From Paludibacteraceae bacterium (GTDB lineage Bacteria; Bacteroidota; Bacteroidia; Bacteroidales; Paludibacteraceae): a DNA stretch of 64,000 bases. The stretch lies in assembly GCA_024399495.1 (NCBI GenBank), contig JAKSNY010000001.1, positions 1 through 64,000 of the forward strand, written 5' to 3'. Made by a program: the position numbers and the translations under genes. Shown piece after piece: positions 27,577 through 37,370 of this stretch. The number at the start of each line of letters is the position of its first letter. The stretch's first letter is position 1. The notes below the pieces were generated by a model that saw only the letters and a program-made list of their open reading frames with translations, ran no database searches and was not told the DNA's origin.

Positions 27577-27588
27577 CTCTACTAAGAA

Positions 27589-28050
27589 CTAATGTTCGCT
27601 TTCTTCTAATATTTTAGTAAGAGCTTTTGTGATCTCCTCTCTTGAAAATCCTTCACGAGGAACTATGATTATTGTATCATCGCCGGCAACCGTACCAAGA
27701 ATAGCACTATTTGCACTACTGTCTATCTCTGATGCAATTCCACCTGCATAACCGGATTTAGTCTTGATAACAGCCAAGTGACCTGAAAACTCCAGTGATC
27801 CCACTCCCATTTTTCTAACCTCAGGGGTATGAGAAACAGGGAATGTGCTTAATGGAACCACATAGCGGTACAAGCCTTGCGGTGTCAAAGTTTTAGAGAT
27901 TTTAAGACGTTTTAGGTCTCTTGACAATGTGGCTTGCGTAAGATTGAATCCGTTATCCTTTAATATGGATAATAACTCCTCCTGACTTGATACATTATTT
28001 TCAAGGCAGACTTGCCTAATAAACTTGATTCTGTCTGTCTTATTCTTCAT
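27589..28050 (-). CDS. argR: Arginine repressor
   Basis: A 153-residue ArgR-family regulator. The N-terminal winged helix (KFIRQVCLENNVSSQEELLSI, FNLTQATLSRDLKRLKI) binds ARG boxes. The C-terminal domain with VAGDDTIIIVPREG and the hexamer/arginine-binding region senses arginine. The start at 28050 (MKNKTDRIKF) is used instead of a longer in-frame reading because a promoter (28087-28118) and an ARG-box-like palindrome (28054-28065) lie between the two. It heads the argR-GNAT-argG-argC run and is probably autoregulated. Confidence 0.93.
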   Translation of the reverse strand: MKNKTDRIKFIRQVCLENNVSSQEELLSILKDNGFNLTQATLSRDLKRLKISKTLTPQGLYRYVVPLSTFPVSHTPEVRKMGVGSLEFSGHLAVIKTKSGYAGGIASEIDSSANSAILGTVAGDDTIIIVPREGFSREEITKALTKILEESEH

Positions 28051-28053
28051 AAT

Positions 28054-28065
28054 GAATAAATATTC
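28054..28065. promoter_or_regulatory. ARG-box-like palindrome
   Basis: The sequence gaataaatattc is a perfect 5-bp inverted repeat around two bases, similar to half an ARG box (TGNATWWWWATNCA type). It sits 4 nt from the argR start codon, downstream of the promoter, where ArgR binding would block its own cluster. Confidence 0.5.
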
Positions 28066-28086
28066 GATTTTTCTGCAAATTTTCTG

Positions 28087-28118
28087 CAAATTTATACAAA
28101 AAAAATAGAACAACCAAA
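28087..28118 (-). promoter_or_regulatory. Promoter of argR
   Basis: On the minus strand a TTTG (28115-28118) and TAAATTTG (28087-28094) lie 20 nt apart, an exact Bacteroidota -33/-7 pair. Confidence 0.75.
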
Positions 28119-28155
28119 AGTTGTCCTACTTTTTTATACATTTTAATTAATTTGA

Positions 28156-28722
28156 TTATTTGCTCAAAGTACCAATCAAAGAAGACAGTGCTGAAACTGC
28201 TGCTGTGGTTGTTTCTGCTGATGCAGAAGAACCACTGCCTATAGCGGACGAAATAGCTGATGTGGCTGCTGAAGAAGCAGCAGAAGTCAGTGTACTAAAA
28301 TCAATGTTTGTTAAAGCAGATATTGTATTATCTACATTTGAGTTTGTAACCAAACCGGTGGAACTTGAAACCATTCCCAAAGCAAAATCCTTGTAGAATG
28401 TTTTGTCTTTGTAATTATCCTTAATAGTGGCTACGCTTGTGGCAAGTGACGCAATGTTCAAGATATTATCTACATTCTTCATATCAAGTTTGCCGTCAGC
28501 CTTGTAGTTTTTGTAAATGTTAAGAATTGACGACCCCGCTGTAGAACCTGACTGTGCTGCAGGTGTTGAAGGAATTACACCCAACATAGATGCAACCGTA
28601 CCTGCAATGTTTGCAGAATTTGCAATTGTAGAAGATGTAGTTGCTGATTTACTTGATTTGCAACTTGTCATTGCCAATGCAAACACGGTGCAAAGGGCAA
28701 TAGAGATAAATTTTGTTTTCAT
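28156..28722 (-). CDS. Ser/Ala-rich lipoprotein of unknown function
   Basis: A 188-residue lipoprotein with lipobox MTSC (residues 17-20). The mature protein is rich in serine, alanine and threonine and ends in a long low-complexity helix-prone segment from about residue 135. The middle (YKADGKLDMKNVDNILNIAS) resembles a short helical motif. Similar lipoproteins are known in Bacteroidales but I know of no function. It has its own -7 element (TACCTTTG on the minus strand, 28764-28771). Confidence 0.78.
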   Translation of the reverse strand: MKTKFISIALCTVFALAMTSCKSSKSATTSSTIANSANIAGTVASMLGVIPSTPAAQSGSTAGSSILNIYKNYKADGKLDMKNVDNILNIASLATSVATIKDNYKDKTFYKDFALGMVSSSTGLVTNSNVDNTISALTNIDFSTLTSAASSAATSAISSAIGSGSSASAETTTAAVSALSSLIGTLSK

Positions 28723-28763
28723 ACTTTTAATTATTTAAATGTTAATAATGCCGTCAAACGGTG

Positions 28764-28771
28764 CAAAGGTA
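28764..28771 (-). promoter_or_regulatory. -7 element for the 28156-28722 lipoprotein gene
   Basis: The minus strand reads TACCTTTG, matching TAnnTTTG, 41 nt before the start codon. Confidence 0.55.
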
Positions 28772-28788
28772 ATGAAAAATATAACACG

Positions 28789-30876
28789 TTATATAATTTT
28801 TGTGTTAGTATTTTGTATTCTGTCTATCTCACCCTCTTTAAACTGCTCTGGGAATAACACTATAAAATTTTTATTTTTAAGATTACTAAGCAAATATGAT
28901 AGAACGTTCTCTAAAGCAGGGGTATATGACAAACTATGTCTGCGAGCAAGTACCGCTATAAGCAAATCGTTTTCTTCAATTGATTGCACGGTATCTTGTA
29001 TTGAGAAACCAAACGACTCAATAAAATCAGGGGTGATATTACCTTTGCTCTTACGAAAATTCTTTTTGATAGCATCAAATGTATCTTTTGAGCTGCGGAT
29101 TTCCAACCCCGCTCCCGATTGGGACGCTATGGTTAAAACACCATGACACCATTTCGCAAATCCGCTCTCTTTTTCCGCTCCGTTTGGTGCAACCACCACT
29201 ATTTTATGAACAGTACCCAAAGGTTGAGATGACGATAATATGTAAATCATACGGTTTACCTCGTCTAAAACCTTGTCTGTAAGTGAGCCAAATACAGTAT
29301 CAGCTAATGTGGCTTTGGTACTGACCCCCATAACAACCTCTGATATGTTTTTCTCCCTTACTACATTGGTTATTCCGCTTGCCACATTTAAATCGTACCT
29401 CTTTATTTTCTTAACCTTATTATCTGATGCAGACCCTATGTAGGCTGCTCTCTCAAGCAATTTATCGCTATCACCCGATGATTTGTCATCTATACTATTG
29501 TAGTCCACCACATTAAGAGCATACATAGGCTGCTTGTACTTACTATCATTTAGTATGACCGCCAACGCCATAAGACTCTCAAGGGTATCTGGATTGGATA
29601 TCGGGATAAGTATTCGTCGTTCAGGTCTGTAACCTGCGGTTTTATCATTAGAAACGTTTGATGCAGCAAGCCTTTTAGAGGCTCGCTCCGTTACCAAAGA
29701 GCTTACTATGCATGTACAAAGTATCATTATTACCGTACCATTAAGCACCTCCTCTGTGAGCAATCTTATAGGGTTACCCGCTTCCGTGAATCCTGTTATG
29801 GTATTGTATGCCAAAACAACTGCGGCAAGTGAATATGCCGCCTTTGCGTTGCTAAGTCCAAACATCATCTCTCCCTCCGCCTCGTTCATTCTGTAAGTAA
29901 ATCTTGTGGCTTGAGCGGCTATATATTTGGAAATGGTTGCCATAATTGTCATTACCAACGCCATGAATATGGTGACATATCCACTGAATATCATTTTAAT
30001 ATCAACTATCATTCCAACACTTATAAGGAAAAACGGGATAAATATGGCATTGCCCACAAAATTTATTCTGTTCATCAGCGGCGAACGCTTTGGTATAAGC
30101 CTGTTTAGTGATATGCCGGCAAGAAAAGCACCTATTATATACTCCATTCCCGCCACTTTTGCAAGGAATGATGACAACAACACTATCGCCATCACAAATA
30201 TGTATTGCAGTATGTTATCAGCGTAATGTTTGAAAAACCATCGGGTAATGGCTGGGAATACAAACATTACTATCAGCCCATAGACTGTGAGCGAAGCAAT
30301 AAACTTTAGCCAAAAGAAATACGAAATGTCTCCATTAACCACCTGCAATACCACAGCCAATGTAAGAAGCGACAGCAACATTGAAACCATTGTGCCACCT
30401 ACGGTTATGGGAACAGAGCGATTATCGCTGACACCATATCTGGTAACAATTGGATAGGCTAACAAGGTGTTTGAGGCAAACATACTTGCAAGCACTATAG
30501 ACGAAGGTACAGAAAAATTAAGCAGAAACAGACCTGTGATAATACCTAATGTCATAGGTATAAGGAATGTATATAACCCAAAAACTATACTCTTGTTGCG
30601 GTTATGGTTGAAGTCATTCATATCCATATCCACACCGGCTATAAACATTATATATAGTATGCCTACTTGTCCAAACAGGCGGAAACTGCTATCATTATCA
30701 AGCAATCCCAACCCATTAGGTCCAAATAATATACCTGCTATAATAAGACCTACAATATGTGGAATATGAAGACGGTCAAATATCAGGGGAGAGAACAGAA
30801 TAAGGAGCAGTACTAATGCGAATATTAGCACCGGGTCTGTCAACGGCAAGCTGAATAAATTGCTGAATTGCTCCAT
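28789..30876 (-). CDS. CPA2 family cation:proton antiporter with C-terminal USP-like domain
   Basis: A 695-residue inner-membrane protein. About 12 hydrophobic helices fill residues 12-400 and match the Na+/H+ exchanger fold of the CPA2 family (VGLIIAGILFGPNGLGLL, IGAFLAGISLNRLIP). The remaining 280 residues are cytoplasmic and resemble two universal-stress-type nucleotide-binding domains (RRILIPISNPDTLESLMALA). It probably exchanges Na+ or K+ for protons, gated by the cytoplasmic part. The gap to proA upstream is 20 nt, so cotranscription is possible. Confidence 0.88.
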   Translation of the reverse strand: MEQFSNLFSLPLTDPVLIFALVLLLILFSPLIFDRLHIPHIVGLIIAGILFGPNGLGLLDNDSSFRLFGQVGILYIMFIAGVDMDMNDFNHNRNKSIVFGLYTFLIPMTLGIITGLFLLNFSVPSSIVLASMFASNTLLAYPIVTRYGVSDNRSVPITVGGTMVSMLLSLLTLAVVLQVVNGDISYFFWLKFIASLTVYGLIVMFVFPAITRWFFKHYADNILQYIFVMAIVLLSSFLAKVAGMEYIIGAFLAGISLNRLIPKRSPLMNRINFVGNAIFIPFFLISVGMIVDIKMIFSGYVTIFMALVMTIMATISKYIAAQATRFTYRMNEAEGEMMFGLSNAKAAYSLAAVVLAYNTITGFTEAGNPIRLLTEEVLNGTVIMILCTCIVSSLVTERASKRLAASNVSNDKTAGYRPERRILIPISNPDTLESLMALAVILNDSKYKQPMYALNVVDYNSIDDKSSGDSDKLLERAAYIGSASDNKVKKIKRYDLNVASGITNVVREKNISEVVMGVSTKATLADTVFGSLTDKVLDEVNRMIYILSSSQPLGTVHKIVVVAPNGAEKESGFAKWCHGVLTIASQSGAGLEIRSSKDTFDAIKKNFRKSKGNITPDFIESFGFSIQDTVQSIEENDLLIAVLARRHSLSYTPALENVLSYLLSNLKNKNFIVLFPEQFKEGEIDRIQNTNTKII

Positions 30877-30896
30877 TTGACCGATAGATTTTAGTA

Positions 30897-32135
30897 TTAT
30901 CCCCTAATTTGTCCGTTCCCGTTAATAAGCCATTTATATGTGGTAAGTTCAGGAAGTGCCATAGGTCCACGTGCATGCAGTTTCTGCGTACTTATACCTA
31001 TCTCCGCTCCCATACCGAATTGGGCTCCGTCTGTAAAACTTGTAGGAGCGTTTACATAGACACAAGCCGCATCCACCTCTTTTTGGAATCTGGCTGCCAC
31101 CTCTGCATTTTCCGTCATTATACACTCACTGTGTTTGGAACTGAATTGTGCTATATGCTTTAACGCACCGTCTAAGGAATCTACGGTCTTCAATCCCATA
31201 CGATAATCCATAAACTCTTTACCAAAAGTGCCGTCTGTTGCTTTCTCAAGCAGATTATCAGGATATTTGCCTGCAAGGAACGTGAATGATTTGGAATCTG
31301 CCTCTATAACAACATTCTTCTCTGCAAGCGGTTTGCAGATTGCAGGCAAGTCTTGAAGACGCTTAGTGTTAATTATTAGTGTATCCAAAGCGTTACATAC
31401 GCTTACTCTACGGGTTTTGGCATTGGCTATTATGGCTGTCCCCTTTTGTAAATCCGCATCTGCATCAAAATAGGCATGTACTACACCTGCCCCTGTCTCT
31501 ATTACAGGAACTTTTGCATTCTCTCTTACAAATTTAATAAGCCCTGCTCCGCCCCTTGGTATAATTAAATCAACATAACCTACTGCATCCATAAGTTCCG
31601 CTGTAGCCTCTCTACCAGCTGGCATAAGGTGTACCGTATTTTCATCAAGATTATGTTTTTTCAGAACACCCTTAATTAACGATACAATGGCAAAATTGGA
31701 ATTGTAGGCATCTGTACCTCCCTTTAGCACACATACATTTCCGCTTTTAAGGCAAAGCGAGAAAACATCAAAACTGACATTAGGACGTGCCTCATATATT
31801 ATGCCAATCACTCCAAACGGAACTGAGCGTTTGGTAAGGTGAAGCCCATTAGGCAGTGTACGCTCCTCTATAACTTTATCAAGCGGAGATTCAAGTGTAG
31901 CCACCTTACGCATATCTGCCGCTATATCAGAGATTCTTTTCTCTGTAAGTTGGAGACGGTCATATAGAGGATTATTTCTGTCCATCTTATCCAAATCCTT
32001 CTGATTTGCCTCTAATAGTTCCGCCGTGTGAGACTCTGCAGCATCTGCTACATCAAGCAATACGCTGTTTATTACATTACCCGATACCAAATTCAGCTTC
32101 CTTGAAGCCTCTAATGCCTGTTCTTTCCAATTCAT
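30897..32135 (-). CDS. proA: Glutamate-5-semialdehyde dehydrogenase (gamma-glutamyl phosphate reductase)
   Basis: A 412-residue enzyme of proline synthesis reducing gamma-glutamyl phosphate with NADPH. It has the aldehyde dehydrogenase fold with catalytic cysteine in [12 protein letters not shown]. Further marks are [31 protein letters not shown] and the C-terminal [19 protein letters not shown]. It lies downstream of proB on the same strand, separated by 75 nt that contain the octamer inverted array (32145-32208). The two enzymes act in sequence and are expected to channel the labile phosphate. Confidence 0.95.
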   Translation of the reverse strand: MNWKEQALEASRKLNLVSGNVINSVLLDVADAAESHTAELLEANQKDLDKMDRNNPLYDRLQLTEKRISDIAADMRKVATLESPLDKVIEERTLPNGLHLTKRSVPFGVIGIIYEARPNVSFDVFSLCLKSGNVCVLKGGTDAYNSNFAIVSLIKGVLKKHNLDENTVHLMPAGREATAELMDAVGYVDLIIPRGGAGLIKFVRENAKVPVIETGAGVVHAYFDADADLQKGTAIIANAKTRRVSVCNALDTLIINTKRLQDLPAICKPLAEKNVVIEADSKSFTFLAGKYPDNLLEKATDGTFGKEFMDYRMGLKTVDSLDGALKHIAQFSSKHSECIMTENAEVAARFQKEVDAACVYVNAPTSFTDGAQFGMGAEIGISTQKLHARGPMALPELTTYKWLINGNGQIRG

Positions 32136-32144
32136 AATTTATTA

Positions 32145-32208
32145 GGTGATGCGGCGATGCGGTGATGCGGTGATACGAATAACCGATTCACCGAATAACC
32201 GACTCTCC
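32145..32208. repeat. Octamer inverted array between proB and proA
   Basis: Eight contiguous octamers are seen: ggtgatgc, ggcgatgc, ggtgatgc, ggtgatac, then gaataacc, gattcacc, gaataacc and gactctcc. The second four are imperfect reverse complements of the first four, so the array can fold into a long hairpin between the two genes. Confidence 0.8.
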
Positions 32209-32210
32209 AT

Positions 32211-33290
32211 TTAATTTATCCACAAATAGTCATACAGCACTGCAGGACGTAATCCCCTTTTCCCGATGGATTGGGTCATTTTTACATTATCATACTGTGC
32301 CTTACCCACTGCTACAACTTTCCCTGCAATATCCTTTATCTTAATGATATCGCCTTTTAGAAACTCTCCCTCGACCTTAGTTATGCCCACAAACAGTATT
32401 GAAGATGCTTTTTCTGAAAGCAATGCCTTGCATGCATTCTCATTTATAGTGATTGAACCCTTTGAGAATCCATCACTATGGGCAATCCATTTTTTTATAC
32501 TTGACACCTCTTTCTCGCTTGGAAGGAATGTGGTACATACGATTTTTGAATCTTTTTCAAGTAAATCAGGCAGAATATTCTCTTTTTTACCGTTTGCAAT
32601 TATTACTGTAATGCCCTCTGCCGCAACCTTGCGTGCAATGTTTGTTTTAGTCATCATCCCTCCACGCCCAAACGAGGATTTAGATGTTTGAATATATTTT
32701 GTAATATTTTGACCTTCCGCCACTTCGGTAATAACCTTGGCATCGGGGTCTGATGGGTTAGAGTTGTAAATGCCATCTATATTGCTAAGTATTATCAATG
32801 CCTCAACATCCATCATTGTAGCCACAAGTCCGCTAAGTTCATCGTTATCGGTAAACATGAGCTCGGTAAGTGATATGGTGTCGTTCTCATTAAGGATAGG
32901 TATCACCTTGTTTTGCAACAATCCTGTTATGCAGTTTTTCTGATTAAGGTAATGGCTTCGCGTTGAAAGCGACTCCTTGGTGGTAAGCACCTGCCCGCAA
33001 CATATTCCGTGTTTGGCAAAAAGTTCATAATAAATATTGATTAGTCTGGCCTGCCCAATAGCAGAGAAAATCTGCCTTGCCGACACAGGGTCAGGCTCCT
33101 TTTCAAGTTTCAGAGTAGTTCTGCCCGATGCCACTGCTCCCGATGAAATGAGCACAATTTCAACTCCTTTTGAGTGCAGAAGAGACAATTGTTCAACAAG
33201 TCCCGACATACGCTCTGTGTCAAGAGTGCCATCACTGTGTGTAAGTACATTACTACCTATCTTAACTGCTATACGAGTAAAACGATACAT
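32211..33290 (-). CDS. proB: Glutamate 5-kinase
   Basis: A 359-residue amino-acid kinase that phosphorylates glutamate as the first step of proline synthesis. The N-terminal kinase domain shows VKIGSNVLTHSDGTLD, LISSGAVASGR, and the segment LNENDTISLTEL with FTDNDELSGLVATM. A PUA domain occupies the last 80 residues (GSITINENACKALLSEKASS). Length is normal for the PUA-bearing form. Proline feedback inhibition is expected from the family. The start codon overlaps the stop of the acyl-CoA synthetase gene by 1 nt (TAATG), so it is probably cotranscribed with it. Confidence 0.95.
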   Translation of the reverse strand: MYRFTRIAVKIGSNVLTHSDGTLDTERMSGLVEQLSLLHSKGVEIVLISSGAVASGRTTLKLEKEPDPVSARQIFSAIGQARLINIYYELFAKHGICCGQVLTTKESLSTRSHYLNQKNCITGLLQNKVIPILNENDTISLTELMFTDNDELSGLVATMMDVEALIILSNIDGIYNSNPSDPDAKVITEVAEGQNITKYIQTSKSSFGRGGMMTKTNIARKVAAEGITVIIANGKKENILPDLLEKDSKIVCTTFLPSEKEVSSIKKWIAHSDGFSKGSITINENACKALLSEKASSILFVGITKVEGEFLKGDIIKIKDIAGKVVAVGKAQYDNVKMTQSIGKRGLRPAVLYDYLWIN

Positions 33291-34948
33291 TATCTATTCT
33301 CCTTATCTCTTATTTCTCCACGCTTGATTTTTCCGCTTATTGTTTTTGGAAGTTCATCTACAAACTCCATTACACGAGGATACTTATACGGTGCTGTAAC
33401 TTGTTTTACATAATCCTGCAACTCTTTTATAAGAGCATCGCCAGCCTTTGTCTTGTAATTCTCCGCTAGCACAACCGTAGCTTTTACCACCTGACCTCTT
33501 ATAGGATCAGGAACCGCTGTAATAGCACACTCCACTACCGCCGGGTGGGATATAAGGGCACTCTCAACCTCAAATGGCCCTATGCGGTAGCCCGAAGACT
33601 TTATTACATCATCGTTTCTGCCTACAAACCAAAAATAACCGTCTTCATCACGCCAAGCCTCATCGCCTGTATGATAAAGCCCGTTATTCCAAGCGGCTTC
33701 TGTCTTTTTATCATCTTTAAGATATCCAGCAAACAATCCGCATGGCTTGGCATCACGTGTGGCACGTATCACTATCTCTCCACGTTCTCCCACCTCTGCA
33801 TAAGTCCCGTCAGCTTTTATAATATTCACATCATAACCTGGATTAGGCCTACCCATAGAGCCTGGTTTAGGTTCCATCCAAGGGGTAGTAAGAACTGTGC
33901 AAGTTGTTTCTGTCTGCCCGAATCCCTCTCTTAACTTGACACCTGTAAGTTTGTAGAACTCTTCGTAAACGCTTGGATTCAACGGCTCTCCCGCAATGCA
34001 ACACCATTTCAGTGATGATAAATCATATTTACGCAAATCCTCCTGAATCATAAAACGGAAAATTGTAGGAGGTGCACAGAATGATGTGATTTTATAATCC
34101 TGAATCATCTTCAACATATCTGACGGGGTGAATTTTTCATGGTCATAAATAAAGATGGTGGCTCCTGCTATCATCTGTCCGTAAAGTTTTCCCCATACTG
34201 CCTTACCCCATCCGGTATCTGCCACTGTAAGGTGTAGGCTATCCTCTTTTAAGTTATGCCAATAACAACCTGTAACTATATGCCCAAGGGGATACAGAAA
34301 ATCATGTGCCACCATCTTAGGCTCTCCTGTTGTACCCGATGTAAAGAACATGAGCATTACATCTGAATTTTCATTCACATGCTCTGGTTTTACAAATGGT
34401 TTAGCATTATTTATTCCTTTAGTAAAATCTTCAAATCCTTCAGGCACGTAAGGTCCTACAGAAATTATGTGCTTAAGCGTGGGGCAATCGGGTTTTGCGT
34501 CTGTTATATGATTAAGTACAACCTGTTCCCCCACACAAACTATTGCCTTAATGTCTGCCTCATGACAACGATAAACAATATCCTTCCCCGTAAGCAAGTG
34601 CGTCGCAGGTATAACTATAGCCCCTATCTTGTGCAGTGCCAGTATTGAGAACCAAAACTCATAACGGCGTTTCAGTATAAGCAGAACCTTATCTCCCTTA
34701 TCTATCCCAAGTGATTGGAAATAGGATGCAGTGCTGTCTGTCTTCTCTTTCAGCATCTTATAGGTGAAATCTATATGCTCTCTCTTATCATTAGTCCAGC
34801 ACAAGGCTACCTTATCAGGTGCCTCAGCCGCCCATGCGTCCAACACATCGTATGCAAAATTAAAGTTTTCAGGAACTTTTATCCTGAAATTCTTTTCAAA
34901 GTCCTCTTGAGAGGCAAACTCTGTTTGGGATACAAATCTTTCTAACAT
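33290..34948 (-). CDS. AMP-forming acyl-CoA synthetase
   Basis: A 552-residue ANL-superfamily ligase activating a carboxylic acid with ATP and CoA. Core motifs are [19 protein letters not shown] (phosphate loop), [33 protein letters not shown], and the C-terminal lysine in [11 protein letters not shown]. It resembles the medium-chain/acetyl-CoA synthetase-like proteins of Bacteroidales that are paired with an XRE-cupin regulator, as here (6-nt gap upstream). The substrate is uncertain; short- or medium-chain fatty acids or aromatic acids are possible. Confidence 0.9.
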   Translation of the reverse strand: MLERFVSQTEFASQEDFEKNFRIKVPENFNFAYDVLDAWAAEAPDKVALCWTNDKREHIDFTYKMLKEKTDSTASYFQSLGIDKGDKVLLILKRRYEFWFSILALHKIGAIVIPATHLLTGKDIVYRCHEADIKAIVCVGEQVVLNHITDAKPDCPTLKHIISVGPYVPEGFEDFTKGINNAKPFVKPEHVNENSDVMLMFFTSGTTGEPKMVAHDFLYPLGHIVTGCYWHNLKEDSLHLTVADTGWGKAVWGKLYGQMIAGATIFIYDHEKFTPSDMLKMIQDYKITSFCAPPTIFRFMIQEDLRKYDLSSLKWCCIAGEPLNPSVYEEFYKLTGVKLREGFGQTETTCTVLTTPWMEPKPGSMGRPNPGYDVNIIKADGTYAEVGERGEIVIRATRDAKPCGLFAGYLKDDKKTEAAWNNGLYHTGDEAWRDEDGYFWFVGRNDDVIKSSGYRIGPFEVESALISHPAVVECAITAVPDPIRGQVVKATVVLAENYKTKAGDALIKELQDYVKQVTAPYKYPRVMEFVDELPKTISGKIKRGEIRDKENR

Positions 34949-34953
34949 CTGAA

Positions 34954-35505
34954 CTACAATATTATGGCAAGAAAATGTGCTCTCCTGCCGTCCAACGCTT
35001 TCATACCATGAGGTTTGGTAGCGTCAAAATATACGCTGTCGCCCTCTTCCAAAATTATCTCTTTACCATCTATTTTCAATAGCATTCTACCCGATTCAAC
35101 TAAATTGAACTCCTGCCCAGGGTGGGAGTTAAGTGTTATATCTCCCTCTTTTGGTTCTACTGATACAAGAAATGGTGTGGCATTGGCATTGCGGAATCCG
35201 CCAGCCAAATTTCTATATTTATATGCCTTTGTACGCTCTACTATAACGCCCCCGCCTTTCCTTGTTACAAAAAAAGTTTGTGCGTGGGTCTCATCTCCGT
35301 TAATCAACACCGCAGTGTCCATATTAAAAACATCCGCCACACTGCATAGATAATTCATGGGAATGTCCACATTGCCACTCTCATATTCCAAATACAAATC
35401 TGTAGCAATACCTGTTTTTTTAGCCATTTCATCGGCGGAATAATCAACGGCTTCTCTTAATCCGCGTAGTCTTTGGGCTATTTCTGAAATCTGGTTGTTT
35501 ATCAT
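34954..35505 (-). CDS. XRE-family transcriptional regulator with cupin domain
   Basis: A 183-residue cytoplasmic regulator. A helix-turn-helix of the XRE type lies at residues 8-62 ([20 protein letters not shown]). A cupin_2 barrel lies at about 110-180 ([37 protein letters not shown]), which should bind a small effector. It is the first gene of the pair with the acyl-CoA synthetase, separated by 6 nt, so it most likely controls that enzyme in response to an acid or CoA-linked ligand. The minus-strand -7 element is at 35547-35554. Confidence 0.9.
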   Translation of the reverse strand: MINNQISEIAQRLRGLREAVDYSADEMAKKTGIATDLYLEYESGNVDIPMNYLCSVADVFNMDTAVLINGDETHAQTFFVTRKGGGVIVERTKAYKYRNLAGGFRNANATPFLVSVEPKEGDITLNSHPGQEFNLVESGRMLLKIDGKEIILEEGDSVYFDATKPHGMKALDGRRAHFLAIIL

Positions 35506-35546
35506 ATTTTTGTTAACTGAAATGTTAAACTTTTGTATATTTGGGG

Positions 35547-35584
35547 CAAAGTTAGTAAAAAGTTAAAACTTTTTCATACCTTTG
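35547..35584. promoter_or_regulatory. Divergent promoter pair
   Basis: The minus strand reads TAACTTTG at 35547-35554 (for the XRE-cupin gene) and the plus strand reads TACCTTTG at 35577-35584 (for the PCMD gene). Both match TAnnTTTG and lie 22 nt apart. A regulator binding between them could control both sides. Confidence 0.65.
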
Positions 35585-35616
35585 TATTCGTTTTTTATCA
35601 TATATTTATAGTTATT

Positions 35617-36570
35617 GTGTATAACCGCTCTTTATTATCATTAATTTTGCCCTTTTTAACTGTATGTGCAACCGCCAAAACAGAGCCTATAAAGTATGCT
35701 GATTTTGAAAGTTGGACAACTCGCGAGGTAAAGGAATCGGGACTAATAGGGGGTAAAACAAAGACTATTTATGTTATAGGGCCAAAGGCACACTTTACTG
35801 TGGAGCAACTTGCACCCTATAATTATAAGGCTTGCACCCCTTGGACCTCATCAAACATATACGCCAAAGTGGCGGGTATAATAAAGGCAAGTAACTCCGT
35901 AATGCCGGAGAAAAGGGAAGATGGAGGCGTATGTTGCCGTTTAGACACTAAATTTGACGGGGTTAAGGTATTGGGAATGATAAATATAAATGTACTGGTA
36001 ACAGGCAGTATATTTACAGGACAGACTGTTGAACCTATCAAGAGTGCTAACGACCCTTATTGCAATTTGGATTTTGGAATCCCTTTTAATCGCAAGCCAA
36101 AGGCACTTGTGCTTGATTACAAGTGTAGGATTTCTAAAAGGAATTATGTGGAAAAATGGCCTGGTATCGGGCATAAAACTATAAAGGGAATACAAGATAA
36201 GGCTGAATTCTGGGTCTATTTACAGAAAAGATGGGAAGATAAGGACGGCAATATTCACGCTTTACGTATAGGTACTGCTCGTGAACAGTTAGACCACGAC
36301 GTTACTGAATGGCAAAACGGGCATCGGGTTGAAATTCACTACGGTGATATAACAAAAGCCCCCTATTATAAGGATTTTATGGGTTTGGATACACCTTGCA
36401 GGACTTTGAACAGCAAAGGTGAGATGGTGCCCATTATTGAAGAGGGTTGGGGAAATGAGTTGGATACACCCACACATGTAATTGTAATGATTACTGCTGG
36501 CAATCAAGGGGCGTTTGTAGGTACAATAGGTAACTCTTTGTGGGTGGATAACATAAAATGGGAATTTTGA
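35617..36570 (+). CDS. PCMD domain protein, exported
   Basis: A 317-residue exported protein resembling the PCMD family (putative carbohydrate metabolism domain), a beta-sandwich found mostly in Bacteroidota: YADFESWTTREV opens the domain and GTIGNSLWVDNIKWEF ends it. I place the start at a GTG (35617) because the promoter at 35577-35584 rules out upstream codons, and this start yields a clean signal peptide (MYNRSLLSLILPFLTVCATA). No ATG is available. It stands 21 nt upstream of the 5-alpha-reductase gene, probably in one transcript. Function is unknown; surface binding of a glycan or other ligand is possible. Confidence 0.8.
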   Translation: MYNRSLLSLILPFLTVCATAKTEPIKYADFESWTTREVKESGLIGGKTKTIYVIGPKAHFTVEQLAPYNYKACTPWTSSNIYAKVAGIIKASNSVMPEKREDGGVCCRLDTKFDGVKVLGMININVLVTGSIFTGQTVEPIKSANDPYCNLDFGIPFNRKPKALVLDYKCRISKRNYVEKWPGIGHKTIKGIQDKAEFWVYLQKRWEDKDGNIHALRIGTAREQLDHDVTEWQNGHRVEIHYGDITKAPYYKDFMGLDTPCRTLNSKGEMVPIIEEGWGNELDTPTHVIVMITAGNQGAFVGTIGNSLWVDNIKWEF

Positions 36571-36591
36571 TAACTTAAAATACTTGAAAAC

Positions 36592-37365
36592 ATGCAACTA
36601 TCTTTAGAAAACTTTAATTTCTTGCTCTTTATTGTAAGCATCATCGGTTTTGTTGTATTTGTATGTCTCTATTTTGTGGAGGCTGGATACGGCAAAATGA
36701 TTAGCGACAAATGGGGTCCTGCCATAAATAACAAAGCGGCTTGGGTTGTTATGGAATGCCCTGTTTTCTTTGTTATGCTTTATTTATGGGCAAATTCAGA
36801 CAGAACATTTGAGATTACCCCTTTGGTGATGTTTCTGATTTTTGAGTTACATTACTTCCAACGTTCTTTTGTTTTTCCTCTACTTCTTAAGGGTAAAAGC
36901 AAGATGCCTATCGCCATAATGCTTATGGGAGTTATGTTTAATATTATGAACGGGTATATTCAGGGTTATTGGATTTTCTATCTTGCACCCGAAGACCTTT
37001 ATACAATAGATTGGATTACCACCCCACAATTTATCATTGGCACATGCATATTTATTGTCGGTATATGCATAAACTGGGATTCCGACAGGGTGATTAGAAA
37101 TTTACGTAAACCCGGAGACACCAAACATTATCTACCTAAAGACGGTATGTATAAATATGTATGTTCCGCCAATTATTTTGGAGAGATATTGGAGTGGCTT
37201 GGTTGGGCAGTGCTTACATGGTCTTGGGCAGGTCTGATATTCCTGTGGTGGACTTGTGCAAACTTAGTGCCTAGAGCCAATGCCATTTATGAAAAATACA
37301 AGGTTGAATTTGCTGATGAATTCGACGAGAAGAAATTAAAGAGAGTTTTTCCTTTTATATACTAA
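36592..37365 (+). CDS. Steroid 5-alpha-reductase family membrane enzyme
   Basis: A 257-residue integral membrane protein with about six hydrophobic helices. The C-terminal half carries the steroid 5-alpha-reductase domain: NWDSDRVIRNLRKPGDT, HYLPKDGMYKYVCSANYFGE and the ending PRANAIYEKYKVEFADE, expected to bind NADPH and the 3-oxo-4-ene substrate. The closest functional precedent I recall is the 5AR enzyme of gut Bacteroidales that acts on 3-oxo-4-ene bile acids. An Old Yellow Enzyme gene follows after 52 nt, matching the reported 5AR/5BR pairing. Activity on steroids rather than another enone lipid is inference. Confidence 0.87.
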   Translation: MQLSLENFNFLLFIVSIIGFVVFVCLYFVEAGYGKMISDKWGPAINNKAAWVVMECPVFFVMLYLWANSDRTFEITPLVMFLIFELHYFQRSFVFPLLLKGKSKMPIAIMLMGVMFNIMNGYIQGYWIFYLAPEDLYTIDWITTPQFIIGTCIFIVGICINWDSDRVIRNLRKPGDTKHYLPKDGMYKYVCSANYFGEILEWLGWAVLTWSWAGLIFLWWTCANLVPRANAIYEKYKVEFADEFDEKKLKRVFPFIY

Positions 37366-37370
37366 TGGTA

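Noticed and set aside
28156-28722. An adhesin on account of its Ser/Thr-rich tail
   Set aside because: It is only 188 residues with a lipobox and no recognised adhesion domain, so it is left as unknown.
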